NCBI RefSeq assembly: GCF_001612725.1
Contig: NZ_BDAZ01000073.1
Span: 1 to 64,000, forward strand
Source: Nocardia anaemiae NBRC 100462
GTDB taxonomy: Bacteria > Actinomycetota > Actinomycetes > Mycobacteriales > Mycobacteriaceae
DNA length: 64,000 bases
Direction of reading: 5' to 3'
Shown: positions 1 through 8,570 of the stretch, piece after piece
How positions within the stretch are numbered: the stretch's first letter is position 1
Layout: each line of letters begins with the position of its first letter
Made by a program: the position numbers and the translations under genes
The notes under the pieces: model-generated
Told to the model about the DNA's origin: nothing
The model's input: the letters and a program-made list of their open reading frames with translations, nothing else
Database searches by the model: none

Positions 1-286
1 GCCGCCTTCCGTGCCGCGGCCGCCTTCTCCTGAGGGGTCGGCGCACCCGTCTCCCGACCGCCATCCCCCATCGAATCGCCTCGCGATCCTGCGTCCATCG
101 CGTCCTCCGTCTGGTCTGACCCTTACTGCTTTCGCAGTGGTAGCTGTCGTGCCGAAACGCATACGCCGATCTCCCGCAAACTCTATCGCCGCCGGGACCC
201 ATCGCGGTCTTCCCAGGGGACATCAGAACGGTCGCGAACATGCGGTGCCGAAGGCATCGCCAATAAATACAGCTAATGTTGCCGGG

Positions 287-928
287 GTGTCCGACAAATA
301 CGTGGTGTGGATGGATTGTGAGATGACCGGCCTGCGCCTCGACAGCGACAAGCTGATCGAGGTGGCCGCGCTCGTGACCGACAGTGACCTCAATATTCTC
401 GGTGACGGTGTGGATATCGTCATCCACGCCGACGACGCGGCCCTGGCCGCCATGCCGCAGGTGGTCGCCGATATGCACGCACGTTCGGGCCTGACCGAGG
501 AAGTGCGCCGCTCCACGGTCACCCTCGCCGACGCCGAGCAGCAGATCCTCGACTACATCCGCGAATACGCCCCGACCGCGGGCACGGTCCCACTGGCTGG
601 CAATTCCATCGCAACCGACCGCGGCTTCATCGCCCGCGATATGCCCGGCCTCGATGCGCATCTGCACTACCGGATGATCGATGTGAGCTCCATCAAGGAG
701 TTGTGCCGCCGCTGGTACCCGCGCATTTACTTCGGGCAGCCGGAGAAGGGCCTGACCCACCGCGCCCTGGCCGATATCAAGGAATCCATCCGCGAGCTGG
801 AGTACTACCGGCGCACCGCCTTCGTGCCCGCACCCGGCCCGTCGACCGCGGAGATCACCGCCGTCGCGAACGAACTCAGCGGCGGTGACCGGGAGACCGC
901 GCAAAACACGACGTCAGAAACCGATTAG
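287..928 (+). CDS. orn: Oligoribonuclease (3'-5' exoribonuclease)
   Basis: Degrades 2-5 nt RNA and pGpG-type dinucleotides to mononucleotides in the cytoplasm. The 213-residue product has the DEDDh exonuclease core: ExoI with D-C-E-M-T-G-L (about residues 10-16), the GNSIATDRGF block of ExoII, and ExoIII H-R-A-L-A-D near residue 165. The open frame runs back to position 11, but homology begins at GTG 287 (M-S-D-K-Y-V-V-W). No Shine-Dalgarno is visible, and a TAATGT box 7 nt upstream fits a leaderless transcript. Length matches the family apart from a short polar C-terminal tail. The tRNA-His gene follows. Confidence 0.95.
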   Translation: MSDKYVVWMDCEMTGLRLDSDKLIEVAALVTDSDLNILGDGVDIVIHADDAALAAMPQVVADMHARSGLTEEVRRSTVTLADAEQQILDYIREYAPTAGTVPLAGNSIATDRGFIARDMPGLDAHLHYRMIDVSSIKELCRRWYPRIYFGQPEKGLTHRALADIKESIRELEYYRRTAFVPAPGPSTAEITAVANELSGGDRETAQNTTSETD

Positions 929-982
929 GGACTCGAGGGGTTGACACGCTAGTATCGACCGCGCTGGTGATTCACCGGCGAT

Positions 983-1059
983 GGTGAGTGTAGTTCAGTT
1001 GGTAGAGCACCAGGTTGTGATCCTGGCTGTCGCGGGTTCGAGTCCCGTCACTCACCCCA
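983..1059 (+). tRNA. tRNA-His (GTG anticodon)
   Basis: A cloverleaf is readable. The acceptor stem is GTGAGTG/CACTCAC, preceded by the extra G-1 at 983 that is diagnostic of tRNA-His and pairs with discriminator C1056. The anticodon stem is CCAGG/CCTGG with loop TTGTGAT (anticodon GTG), and the T-arm contains GGTTCGAGTCC. CCA is encoded at 1057-1059. Confidence 0.97.
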
Positions 1060-1066
1060 CTGTGAG

Positions 1067-1100
1067 GGTGCGAACCAATTTCTGGGTTCGCACCTTCCTC
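1067..1100 (+). terminator. Intrinsic terminator after tRNA-His
   Basis: A perfect 10-bp stem (GGTGCGAACC at 1067-1076, GGTTCGCACC at 1085-1094) with an 8-nt loop is followed by TTCCTC. It starts 8 nt after the tRNA CCA. No gene is visible from here to 1333. Confidence 0.8.
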
Positions 1101-1333
1101 ATTTCCGCAGGTAGAACGGCAGGACTGTCGGGTTCGTACAGCGAGACGTGAGCGCCCCCAACGAGGCGTATGAACCCGATCACTTCGGTCGGTTGTCGGC
1201 TGCCAGGGGCCATGGCAAGCGGACACGGCCTACTAGCTGATGTCCGAGGTGCTGGCATATCGGCGCGGCGCCTCGATCCGGGGTGAGGATGGCGACCAGC
1301 AGGAATCACACTGCATGACCCGGATATCTGGGC

Positions 1334-2902
1334 CTACTCGATTGGTGTGGTGGGCTGGCAGGTGCGGTCGTATGCCGGGAAGGTTCCGTTGCGGAAGTAG
1401 CGGTTGGTGGTGTCGAGGATGCAGGTGCTCAAACCCGGACGCAATACCATGTGGATCCTCGTGTCGGTCAAGGTGATCAAGCGCGACCCCGACATTTGAT
1501 GATGCAGTGCTACAGCCTGTGGGTAGGGTGTCCGGTTGTCGCCGGTGGCCTGCAAGATGAGTGCTGGCACGGCGTTGTCGACCACAGTGGGTGGTTCCGC
1601 GGGCGGTGGCCAGAATGCACAGGGTTGAATGTTGTTGGCCAGTGCGGCGAAGATCGGCTGGGTCGGGCGGGCCGCCTGGATCGCATTCCAGTACCAGACA
1701 GGGTCGGCGGGCATCGGTGCGTCCGCACACCAGATCTGCACCATGACCGAATCCTCGTCGTGCTTGTCGGCCTCGATCTGCTGGTGCAGCTGCTGGGGCA
1801 CCTGCGGTGCGCGTCCCTCGGCCGCGTCGGTGATGGCCCGTACCGACGCCGCTAGGGCCTCGTTCAATCGCGCGTCACGCAACATCGTCCACAGCACGTT
1901 CGGCAGGAGGTGATCATCGAAGCCGAAGCCCTCGACCACGATCGGCGACAGCGATGCGCGGTCGATCAGGTCCTCGACTCCACGACGTACCCCAGGTGCG
2001 GAGGCGCCGAGGTGGTACTGCTGGTCACGAGCCGCAACCCAGTCGGCCCAGTCGTCGAAGGCCGCTTCCACCGCCGGACCCCAGTCCTGTTGCAACCCAA
2101 GCCAGTAGCGCTGCGGATCGATGGCACTATCGAGCACCATGCGATCGGATCGGCCAGGGAACAACTGGGAGTAGACCGCACCCAGGTACGTTCCATAAGA
2201 CACGCCGTAATAGCTGATGCGGTCCTCGTTCAGTGCTGCACGTATCACGTCCATGTCGCGGGCAGTGTTGCGGGTGCTGAGCTGCCGCATCCAATTTCGA
2301 TCGCCCACCAGGCAATCGGCGGCCAGCCGTGCTTGCAGCGCTGTTTCGGTGACGAATCCGGGTAACCCGACACCTGCCGAGCGGATCGGGGTGGCGACCG
2401 GCCATCCGCATCGCTGGTGCCGCCCGGAACGGGCGACTCCGCGCGGGTCGAAGCCGATCAGGTCATAGCGGCTCAGCACAGCCGGTTCGAGAACATCACC
2501 GACAAGATCGAACGCATCGATCCCCGGCGTACCCGGTCCGCCCGAGTTGGTCAGCAGCACACCGCGACGGTCTGCTGTGTCGCGTGCCGGGATCCGCGAG
2601 ACCGCAATCGTGATGCTCGGCCCGTCCGGCCTGCCGTAATCGAGTGGCACCTCGACATCCGTACAGGCCGCGCCCTCCACCACCAGGGCCGCATCCTCGC
2701 ACGTACGCCAGTCGAGATGTTGCTGATGAAAGCGTGTCAACGGGTCTGCTGGTTCAGCGACCGCAATACCGGAAGCAGAGGCAACCGTAACCGCAAGAAC
2801 TGCCACGATCACTGTCGCGACAACACCCCCGACATCACGCGGCAAACCACGAGGACGACAACGCTCAGTGGACGTGACCGAGGACCGATCTCCAACACCC
2901 AC
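1334..2902 (-). CDS. Secreted alpha/beta hydrolase, TAP-like (S33) peptidase family
   Basis: Probable exported aminopeptidase-like hydrolase. The N-terminus has a basic stretch and one hydrophobic segment (about residues 28-48) ending in A-V-A-E, a signal peptide or anchor. The mature part shows the family pattern: oxyanion region N-S-G-G-P-G, then D-P-R-G-V-A-R-S-G, nucleophile elbow G-V-S-Y-G-T-Y-L-G (Ser in GxSxG), and a C-terminal TAP-like domain with L-I-L-Q-A-T-G-D-N-R-T-P carrying the likely acid. The catalytic His should be in the T-R-I-H segment near the end. About 520 residues is normal for the family. It is convergent with the tRNA-His terminator; the exact start and the substrate are uncertain. 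Confidence 0.85.
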   Translation of the reverse strand: MGVGDRSSVTSTERCRPRGLPRDVGGVVATVIVAVLAVTVASASGIAVAEPADPLTRFHQQHLDWRTCEDAALVVEGAACTDVEVPLDYGRPDGPSITIAVSRIPARDTADRRGVLLTNSGGPGTPGIDAFDLVGDVLEPAVLSRYDLIGFDPRGVARSGRHQRCGWPVATPIRSAGVGLPGFVTETALQARLAADCLVGDRNWMRQLSTRNTARDMDVIRAALNEDRISYYGVSYGTYLGAVYSQLFPGRSDRMVLDSAIDPQRYWLGLQQDWGPAVEAAFDDWADWVAARDQQYHLGASAPGVRRGVEDLIDRASLSPIVVEGFGFDDHLLPNVLWTMLRDARLNEALAASVRAITDAAEGRAPQVPQQLHQQIEADKHDEDSVMVQIWCADAPMPADPVWYWNAIQAARPTQPIFAALANNIQPCAFWPPPAEPPTVVDNAVPALILQATGDNRTPYPQAVALHHQMSGSRLITLTDTRIHMVLRPGLSTCILDTTNRYFRNGTFPAYDRTCQPTTPIE

Positions 2903-3104
2903 GAGGACCAGACCCTTTCAGCAAGTCGAGACCGAATCGCACCGGGAGCCACCGCCAACCACCGAGCCGAGCAGAAAATCACTCCGGGTCAGCCACAAAC
3001 CCAGGTGACTGAAACCACGTGTTTTGCACCTTGGCCGCAGATTTCGCGATAGCGGATTGGCGGAAGCGAGTGTAGCGCCCGATCACCCATGCGCTGATGC
3101 TGTT

Positions 3105-3950
3105 GTGTCGCGCGTTGTCCTCGCCGATCGTTCTCTCATGGCGGAAAGGTTGGCTTTGGTTATCGCATCCGAGTGCGAGGAATTTCCGCGACTCGGGTTC
3201 ACCGGTGAGCTGGCCACGGCGCTGTACTCGGTTTTCACCACGGTTGGGCAGTGGCTTCCGATCGGGGATGGCCCGGTGCTCGATCCGACGATCATCGAAC
3301 TCAAGCGCCGCATCAAGGCTGCGTTCCAACGTGCCGATGAGTTGGGGGCGACACTGTTGATCGCCTTCATCGGCCACGGGTTCACCACCAACAACGACGA
3401 TTTCTATCTACTTGCCGCTGATTCGGCAATGCCACTGGATTCCGATTCCGGTTGTCACCTGGTTCCACGGCACCTGTCGTTCAATGGAACTCAGGTGCGA
3501 CGCGGCGACCAGGGGCTGTGGTTGGTGCCCAATCGATCCCGATCCAGAGATGCGGTGACCGGCAGGCCCGCAGCGGGTTTGGTAGATCACCTGGTGCGCA
3601 GTGTTTCACTGACGTCGAGCGTGCAGGAGACCCTCACCGACATCGTGGAGGCAAGCAGTGATCGACTGCAAGCGTTGATCGGACCGGCCGGGGCGGGGAA
3701 GTCCACGCTGATGTCGCTGCTGATCCGGCCGGTCCTTGTCGAGACGTTGGGTTCGCTCACCGCCGAATTCGTCACGGCAGCTGTATTTCTGGATGTCACG
3801 AGCACCATCGAGTCGGTGCTCATGGAACTGCGTAGCCAACTCGGCGCCCGATTCGGCGCCGAGTTCGCGGCGGTGCAGCAGGCGGTACAAGCCGACTATA
3901 CCCGCGCGCATCTGGCGTGGGGCGCCGGTCCGCACGCCTGCCGAGAATGG
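3105..3950 (+). pseudogene. Decayed caspase-like/STAND NTPase gene
   Basis: The frame is open from 3024 to 4196, but only the middle is protein-like. It begins near a GTG (3105) or ATG (3138), A-E-R-L-A-L-V-I-A-S-E-C-E, with the caspase-like (peptidase C14) beta-strand and the catalytic-His motif L-L-I-A-F-I-G-H-G. Soon after, it jumps from the D-S-G-C-H-L region to H-L-S-F-N-G and G-L-W-L-V-P-N, which normally close the caspase domain. The Cys-bearing segment therefore appears deleted in frame. A Walker A motif G-P-A-G-A-G-K-S-T of a STAND-type NTPase follows, and homology stops near 3930, after which the frame is unstructured. The full-length relatives of such genes, which I know as caspase-NTPase-repeat proteins, are far longer. 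I read this as a non-functional remnant. Confidence 0.55.
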
Positions 3951-4028
3951 ACTCACACCCCGAGTAGACGGGTCCGGATGACCGGTGGTTGCCACCGTCG
4001 ACCGGGCCAAAGGGCGGGTCCGGCGGTG

Positions 4029-4250
4029 TCATTCGAGCGTGTGATGCAGGTGTTCGAGGTAGTCGCTGTAGGCGGCGGCGACCTCATCGAGATAGACCAG
4101 ATGTCCGCGGGCATGACCATCGGTTGCGCTTGGCGTGTTGAGGAGCGCCCGGTACACGCGGTCGCAATCGGTTCGGCGAGCATGACGAGGGGGTGAGGAT
4201 TCGTCGATGATGGACTGGAGAGCGGCGGCCGGGCACGAAAGCCGGTTTGC
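4029..4250 (-). pseudogene. 3' remnant of an unrecognised gene
   Basis: On the minus strand one frame without an ATG encodes about 70 residues ending D-Y-L-E-H-L-H-H-T-L-E and a stop at 4029-4031. The C-terminal 45 residues (D-C-D-R-V-Y-R-A-L-L through Y-L-D-E-V-A-A-A-Y-S) have normal amino-acid composition, whereas the upstream part hits a stop. I do not recognise the family. It abuts the truncated caspase/STAND gene, so this whole stretch looks like recombination debris. From 4251 to 4592 I see no gene, only the hairpin at 4392. Confidence 0.35.
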
Positions 4251-4391
4251 TGCCGGTCACCACGGCCTGTCCAGGCGGGCTGTATCGGATCGCAGCACTT
4301 ACCGCATAACAGTCCCGACCGGCCGGATCACGATCTGTTGTCCGTCGACCAGGATTTCGCGGTTCGTATGCCGAGACGCCTGGGACCCCGA

Positions 4392-4440
4392 AGGCCTAGG
4401 AGGCTCCCGACACAGTCGGGCCTCCTGGGCCTATTTCTTT
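4392..4440 (+). terminator. Strong hairpin terminator
   Basis: A long stem (AGGCCTAGGAGGC with CCGAC on the left; GTCGG with GCCTCCTGGGCCT on the right) has a 3-nt loop, a 2-nt bulge and one G-T pair. The right arm is followed by ATTTCTTT. It would insulate the small secreted-protein gene from upstream transcription. Confidence 0.65.
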
Positions 4441-4592
4441 GTCCCGCAGTCGATTTCACGCATGCCAAACCACCGCATCTCGAGCGTCGCGAACTCGGCC
4501 AATTATCTGACAGATCTCTGTTTCACTCCGTAGACTGCGGGCATCGGGGCGGGGATGCCACCCCGACCGATCAGAAAGACACCAAGTTCGTG

Positions 4593-4871
4593 ATGCGTTC
4601 GGCTGTAATCGCAGCTTTCGTCGGCACAACCCTGCTCACAGGCACCACTGGTACCGCGACCGCGGACATCGCGGTCGAGCCGGGCACCGGATCCAGTACG
4701 GGTTCGAGCTCGGTCACCACCGGATCGGCCGGTGGTGTCACCACCACCGGCTCCTCGGGCACCGGCTCGGCCGGTGCGGCGATGTCCGGCTTCGAGAATC
4801 TGTTGTTCGGCGGACCGCTGCTGTGCGCCGCGCTCGGGAGCGCCGTCGGAGCGACGCTCACCTGCGCGTAA
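4593..4871 (+). CDS. Small secreted protein with Gly/Ser/Thr-rich segment
   Basis: This 92-residue product has a signal peptide (M-R-S-A-V-I-A-A-F-V-G-T-T-L-L-T-G, cleavage after A-T-A-D or nearby). A low-complexity middle of TGSS/TGSAG-like repeats follows, then a hydrophobic C-terminus with two Cys (L-L-C-A-A-L-G and T-L-T-C-A). The adjacent GTG at 4590 is an alternative start. The repeats resemble the linker of the excalibur protein at 14462. The role is unknown. It is convergent with the L,D-transpeptidase, with only 3 nt between stop codons. Confidence 0.6.
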   Translation: MRSAVIAAFVGTTLLTGTTGTATADIAVEPGTGSSTGSSSVTTGSAGGVTTTGSSGTGSAGAAMSGFENLLFGGPLLCAALGSAVGATLTCA

Positions 4872-4874
4872 CGC

Positions 4875-6089
4875 CTAGCGGTTGTCGGCGTTGCCCGCCT
4901 TCCACTCCGGCCACGGAATGTTCCAGTCCCCGAGTCCGTCCACACCCGAAAGCGTGCCGCCCACGGTGTTCTTGACAATGGTGATGTCGCCGCGCTTGGC
5001 GTTCTGCAAAACCCACAGCGCGTTGGCGGGGCTCAGGTTCAGGCAGCCGTGGCTGGTGTTCGAGTAGCCCTGCGCACCGACCGACCACGGCGCGGAGTGA
5101 AAGAAGATGCCGGAGTAGGAAAGTCGGGTCGCATAGTCGACCGGGGTCTTGTAGCCATTCGGCGAACTCACCGCGACGCCGTAGGTCGAGGAGTCCATGA
5201 TGATGCGGTCGAAGCGGTCGCCGACGATGTAGATGCCGTTATCGGTCGGCGTGCTGTCCTTGCCCATCGAGGTCGGCATGGTCCGCACCACCTGACCGTT
5301 CATCTCCACCGTCACCTGCTTGGTGTCGTCGTCCGCGGTGAAGATCGTCGGGTCGCCGACGGTGAAGAACGAATGGATATTGTCCTGGCCGAACAGTCCG
5401 TTGCCGAGATCACGGCCGTAGACGTTCACATCGATGGTGACCTTGGTGCCCGGCGCCCAGAAATGCTCCGGCCGCCAACGAACCTCGCGCCTGTTCACCC
5501 AGTAGAAGGCACCCTCGACCGGCGGCTCGGTGGTGATCTTGATCGCGTTCTGCGCGGCCTTGCGATCCGGGATGTTCTCGTCGAACTGCACGGCCACCGG
5601 CTGGCCGATACCGACCACCTCGCCCTCGCCCGGCAGCAGATACGGCTTGGTCTGACTGTCCGGGGAACTGGTGGTGAAGCTCAATACGGTGGAATTCGCA
5701 CCGCCCAGACCGATTGCTTTCGCCTCGAGCTTGTAGGTCTTGCCGTAGCCGAGAACCTCGGCGGTCTCCCAGGTCCGCCCGTCCGCGGCCAACTTGCCCG
5801 CGACCGGAACACCCTGCGGATTGGTCAATGTCACGGTGGTGAACTTGCCGTCGTCGACCTTGAAGGTCATCGGCATGCCCGGTGAAACCCCCATGTCACC
5901 GTCCTTGACCGGCGACAACAGCTTGGGCTTCATCAGCTCGGTGATCGGATTACGGTCGATGACGACCGTCGAGTTGTCAGCGGCGTTGGACGACGAACAC
6001 GCCGTCAAGGCCAGCGCCAACACCGCGCATACGATTACCGGTCCCGTGATCTTTCTCATCGACCGATGTCGACCAAGACCAACGCTCAT
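4875..6089 (-). CDS. L,D-transpeptidase lipoprotein with Ig-like domains
   Basis: Forms 3-3 cross-links in peptidoglycan in the periplasm/outer wall. It has a signal sequence with lipobox L-A-L-T-A-C (lipidated Cys), two Ig-like domains spanning roughly residues 50-260, and a YkuD catalytic domain with the signature S-H-G-C-L-N-L near residue 355, including the nucleophilic Cys. A downstream C-terminal tail (D-W-N-I-P-W-P-E-W) is typical of actinobacterial Ldt2/Ldt5 types. I chose ATG 6089 because a GGGG run lies about 8 nt upstream; ATG 6059 directly before the hydrophobic signal is also possible. Total length of about 400 residues fits mycobacterial LdtMt2/LppS-like enzymes. Confidence 0.93.
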   Translation of the reverse strand: MSVGLGRHRSMRKITGPVIVCAVLALALTACSSSNAADNSTVVIDRNPITELMKPKLLSPVKDGDMGVSPGMPMTFKVDDGKFTTVTLTNPQGVPVAGKLAADGRTWETAEVLGYGKTYKLEAKAIGLGGANSTVLSFTTSSPDSQTKPYLLPGEGEVVGIGQPVAVQFDENIPDRKAAQNAIKITTEPPVEGAFYWVNRREVRWRPEHFWAPGTKVTIDVNVYGRDLGNGLFGQDNIHSFFTVGDPTIFTADDDTKQVTVEMNGQVVRTMPTSMGKDSTPTDNGIYIVGDRFDRIIMDSSTYGVAVSSPNGYKTPVDYATRLSYSGIFFHSAPWSVGAQGYSNTSHGCLNLSPANALWVLQNAKRGDITIVKNTVGGTLSGVDGLGDWNIPWPEWKAGNADNR

Positions 6090-6404
6090 AACCAAACCCC
6101 GTTTCAAGTCCCGATGCCCGAAGGCACCGATGGCTCGGATCCAACCCGACCACGCTCCTCCCGCAACGCCGACGGAGTTCGGTTCGGACCACGCTCCAGA
6201 CATTCTGCCAGCTCAACGGGTCCGGTCCAATGTGAAATTCCTCCGCCACAGGCGAGTTCCACCGGTTAGATCATCCGCACCTCAGCGGGTGTTAACACCC
6301 ATCGCCAACTCCGCCATCACCCCACGTCAGAAACCGATTTCACTTCTGGGTACTCGGCCTGTTAATGTTTGTCCCGCACCGGAACACGGAGCGCAGCAAG
6401 ACAC

Positions 6405-6477
<73 letters not shown>

Positions 6478-6494
6478 CTCAAATTAGCAGGTCA

Positions 6495-6520
6495 GGCCCG
6501 ATTTCATGATCGGGTCTTTT
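6495..6520 (+). terminator. Intrinsic terminator after tRNA-Lys
   Basis: Stem GGCCCGAT/ATCGGGTC (one G-T pair), 6-nt loop, then TTTT, 18 nt after the tRNA end. From here to 6811 I see no gene. Confidence 0.75.
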
Positions 6521-6811
6521 CTGGTCTACCGGACCGTCACCAAAAGAACACCAAAAAGTCACCACCGACGTGTTCCTCGTCTGGCCGTGCCTAGCCCGAA
6601 CTCCAGCACTGCTGATGAGGTCGGGGCCCGCTCCGGCGACATGGTTTCTTCCGCCTCCACCACGCTGCCGCCGCATGCGACACCTGGTACGGCAATCCCT
6701 CTGACGGTAAGCCACGATCCGCTGATCGAGGCGCGAAGTGGGAGGTGCTTTCTCCGCGGACACGGGTAACCGGTGGATGTCCTGCGCGAGCGTCCTGGAT
6801 TGAGGAGCAGC

Positions 6812-7624
6812 ATGACTCACACCGGCCTATCCCACACCGCCGGGCAGATCGCCCAGAGCAGCGTGTTCGCGCATCTCGCCCGCGCCGGTTTTGTCATGTC
6901 CGGCCTTGTCCACCTGCTCATCGGCTACATCGCCATCCGGCTCGCATTCGGCGGTGGGGGCAACGCTGATCAATCCGGGGCCATGGCGGAACTGGCGGAA
7001 AAACCGGGTGGCGAGTTCACCCTTTGGGCGGGCGTGGTCGCATTCGTGCTGATGGCGCTCTGGCGGCTGGCGGAAGCCGTCTTCGGCAGTGCGTCCGAGC
7101 CGGGCGCCGACAGCCGGAAGTCCGAAGTGTTCGATCGGGCCAAAGCACTCGCGCTGTCCGCCGTCTATTTCGCGTTGGCGATCACCGCGTTCCGGTTCGC
7201 GCAGGGCAGGGGGCAATCGAGCAGTAGCCAGGGTGTCGGGCTCACCGCACGCCTGATGCAGCACACGGCGGGCACGATCGTGCTCGTCGCTGCTGGGCTG
7301 GTCATCATCGCGGTCGGCGGGTACCACGTGTACAAAGGAGCCACCCAGAATTTCCTCGACGATCTTCGTGGGGTCCCGAGCACCTTCGTACGTCGGCTGG
7401 GCACGGTGGGCTACCTCGCCAAAGGGCTCGCCGTCGCCGCGGTCGGGTTGCTGGTGATCCTCGCCGCGACCGAATCCGATCCGAATAAGTCCGCAGGCCT
7501 GGACGGGGCCATGAAAACGCTCGGCGCGCAACCCTTCGGCATGGTCCTGCTCCTGATCGCCGGATCGGGCATCATCACCTACGGGCTCTACAGCTTCGTC
7601 ATGGCCCGCAGCGCCAAGATGTAG
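6812..7624 (+). CDS. DUF1206 family membrane protein
   Basis: This 270-residue integral membrane protein has six clear hydrophobic segments arranged as three similar repeats. The pattern is a G-F-V-M-S-G-L-V-H-L-L-I-G-like pair, then L-A-L-S-A-V-Y-F-A-L-A, then V-G-Y-L-A-K-G-L-A, which is characteristic of DUF1206. The function of the family is unknown. The start is ATG 6812, preceded by GAGGAG with good spacing. It stands alone between tRNA-Lys and a convergent membrane-protein gene. Confidence 0.88.
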   Translation: MTHTGLSHTAGQIAQSSVFAHLARAGFVMSGLVHLLIGYIAIRLAFGGGGNADQSGAMAELAEKPGGEFTLWAGVVAFVLMALWRLAEAVFGSASEPGADSRKSEVFDRAKALALSAVYFALAITAFRFAQGRGQSSSSQGVGLTARLMQHTAGTIVLVAAGLVIIAVGGYHVYKGATQNFLDDLRGVPSTFVRRLGTVGYLAKGLAVAAVGLLVILAATESDPNKSAGLDGAMKTLGAQPFGMVLLLIAGSGIITYGLYSFVMARSAKM

Positions 7625-7761
7625 CCCCGAACGGCTACCGCACCACGCGGTCAGAAGCCTGGGTTGCCGCCCACAGGATCGAGGAACAGGTGCCGAGACC
7701 AAGCGGCCCTCGCGGGCGCGGCACCATCAAGGCGCTACCGCTGCAAGACGCGTAGACGGGG

Positions 7762-8442
7762 TTAGTGTTCGGCGTTCCAGAAGCCGATACCGATGGCGCC
7801 CCACCAGCAGATCTGTGAGATGGCACCAGATGCCGCACCCCAGAGCAGCAGACGCGTCGTCAGTGGTGTCGACACATGGTTCGTCAGACGCTTGCCCAAC
7901 AGCAGCGCCTGAAGCCCGTTGAGCGTCAGGATCAGAACGAATGCCATCTTGGTTCGCGTCATGGCGGATTCGAGATTCGGTTCCAGCAGACAGCCACTGG
8001 CGACCAGTCCGACCAGGCCCGCCCAGATCGGCACATGCAGACGTGCGATGCCGTCCAACGCTTCGGCGAGGGTGCTCCGCCCGGCCAGCCAGACCAACAT
8101 CAGATAGTCGGCGATAAGGACACCGCCGAAGCCGAGGACGAGGGCGGCCAAGTGGATGAACAGGCCGACAGTATGCAACTGCCGATCGACGTCGAGGTGG
8201 TCAGCAATCCACAGCGCGGCTCCGAGCGTCACGGTGGCCAGCAAACCCGCGGCAGCTACCGTCCACCACGAATCATGAAGTGCCACAGCACGTTGCGGAT
8301 TATTCTCGGGCCACCGACGCCGCGCCCCGACGGTCGGATGCCACTCACCCCAGATCGTGGCGGCCGCCCGCGTTCTCGGCAATACCACGATCACAGCGGT
8401 GGACGTCTGACCAGGTACTTCAACGGTCCTGCCGTCAGACAT
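7762..8442 (-). CDS. Predicted membrane protein, unrecognised family
   Basis: The likely start M-S-D-G-R-T-V (8442) gives 226 residues, although the frame is open further upstream. A soluble N-terminus of about 65 residues precedes five hydrophobic segments: A-A-A-G-L-L-A-T-V, V-G-L-F-I-H-L-A-A, I-W-A-G-L-V-G-L-V, M-A-F-V-L-I-L-T-L, and the C-terminal Trp-rich G-A-A-S-G-A-I-S-Q-I-C-W-W. The pattern resembles small DUF2214/CopD-like or cytochrome-type membrane proteins, but no signature is decisive. It is divergent from the Hsp70-like gene at 8571. Confidence 0.6.
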   Translation of the reverse strand: MSDGRTVEVPGQTSTAVIVVLPRTRAAATIWGEWHPTVGARRRWPENNPQRAVALHDSWWTVAAAGLLATVTLGAALWIADHLDVDRQLHTVGLFIHLAALVLGFGGVLIADYLMLVWLAGRSTLAEALDGIARLHVPIWAGLVGLVASGCLLEPNLESAMTRTKMAFVLILTLNGLQALLLGKRLTNHVSTPLTTRLLLWGAASGAISQICWWGAIGIGFWNAEH

Positions 8443-8570
8443 ATGGGCCCTCCAGACAACGTTCACAGGATATTCACAGCAATTGTTAGGACAGGCTAAT
8501 CTATCTCTTCGGTCGGGTAAAGATGGTGGATCGTCCGTGCGGGCAGGCGCGGATCGGGCGTGAGGATGAG

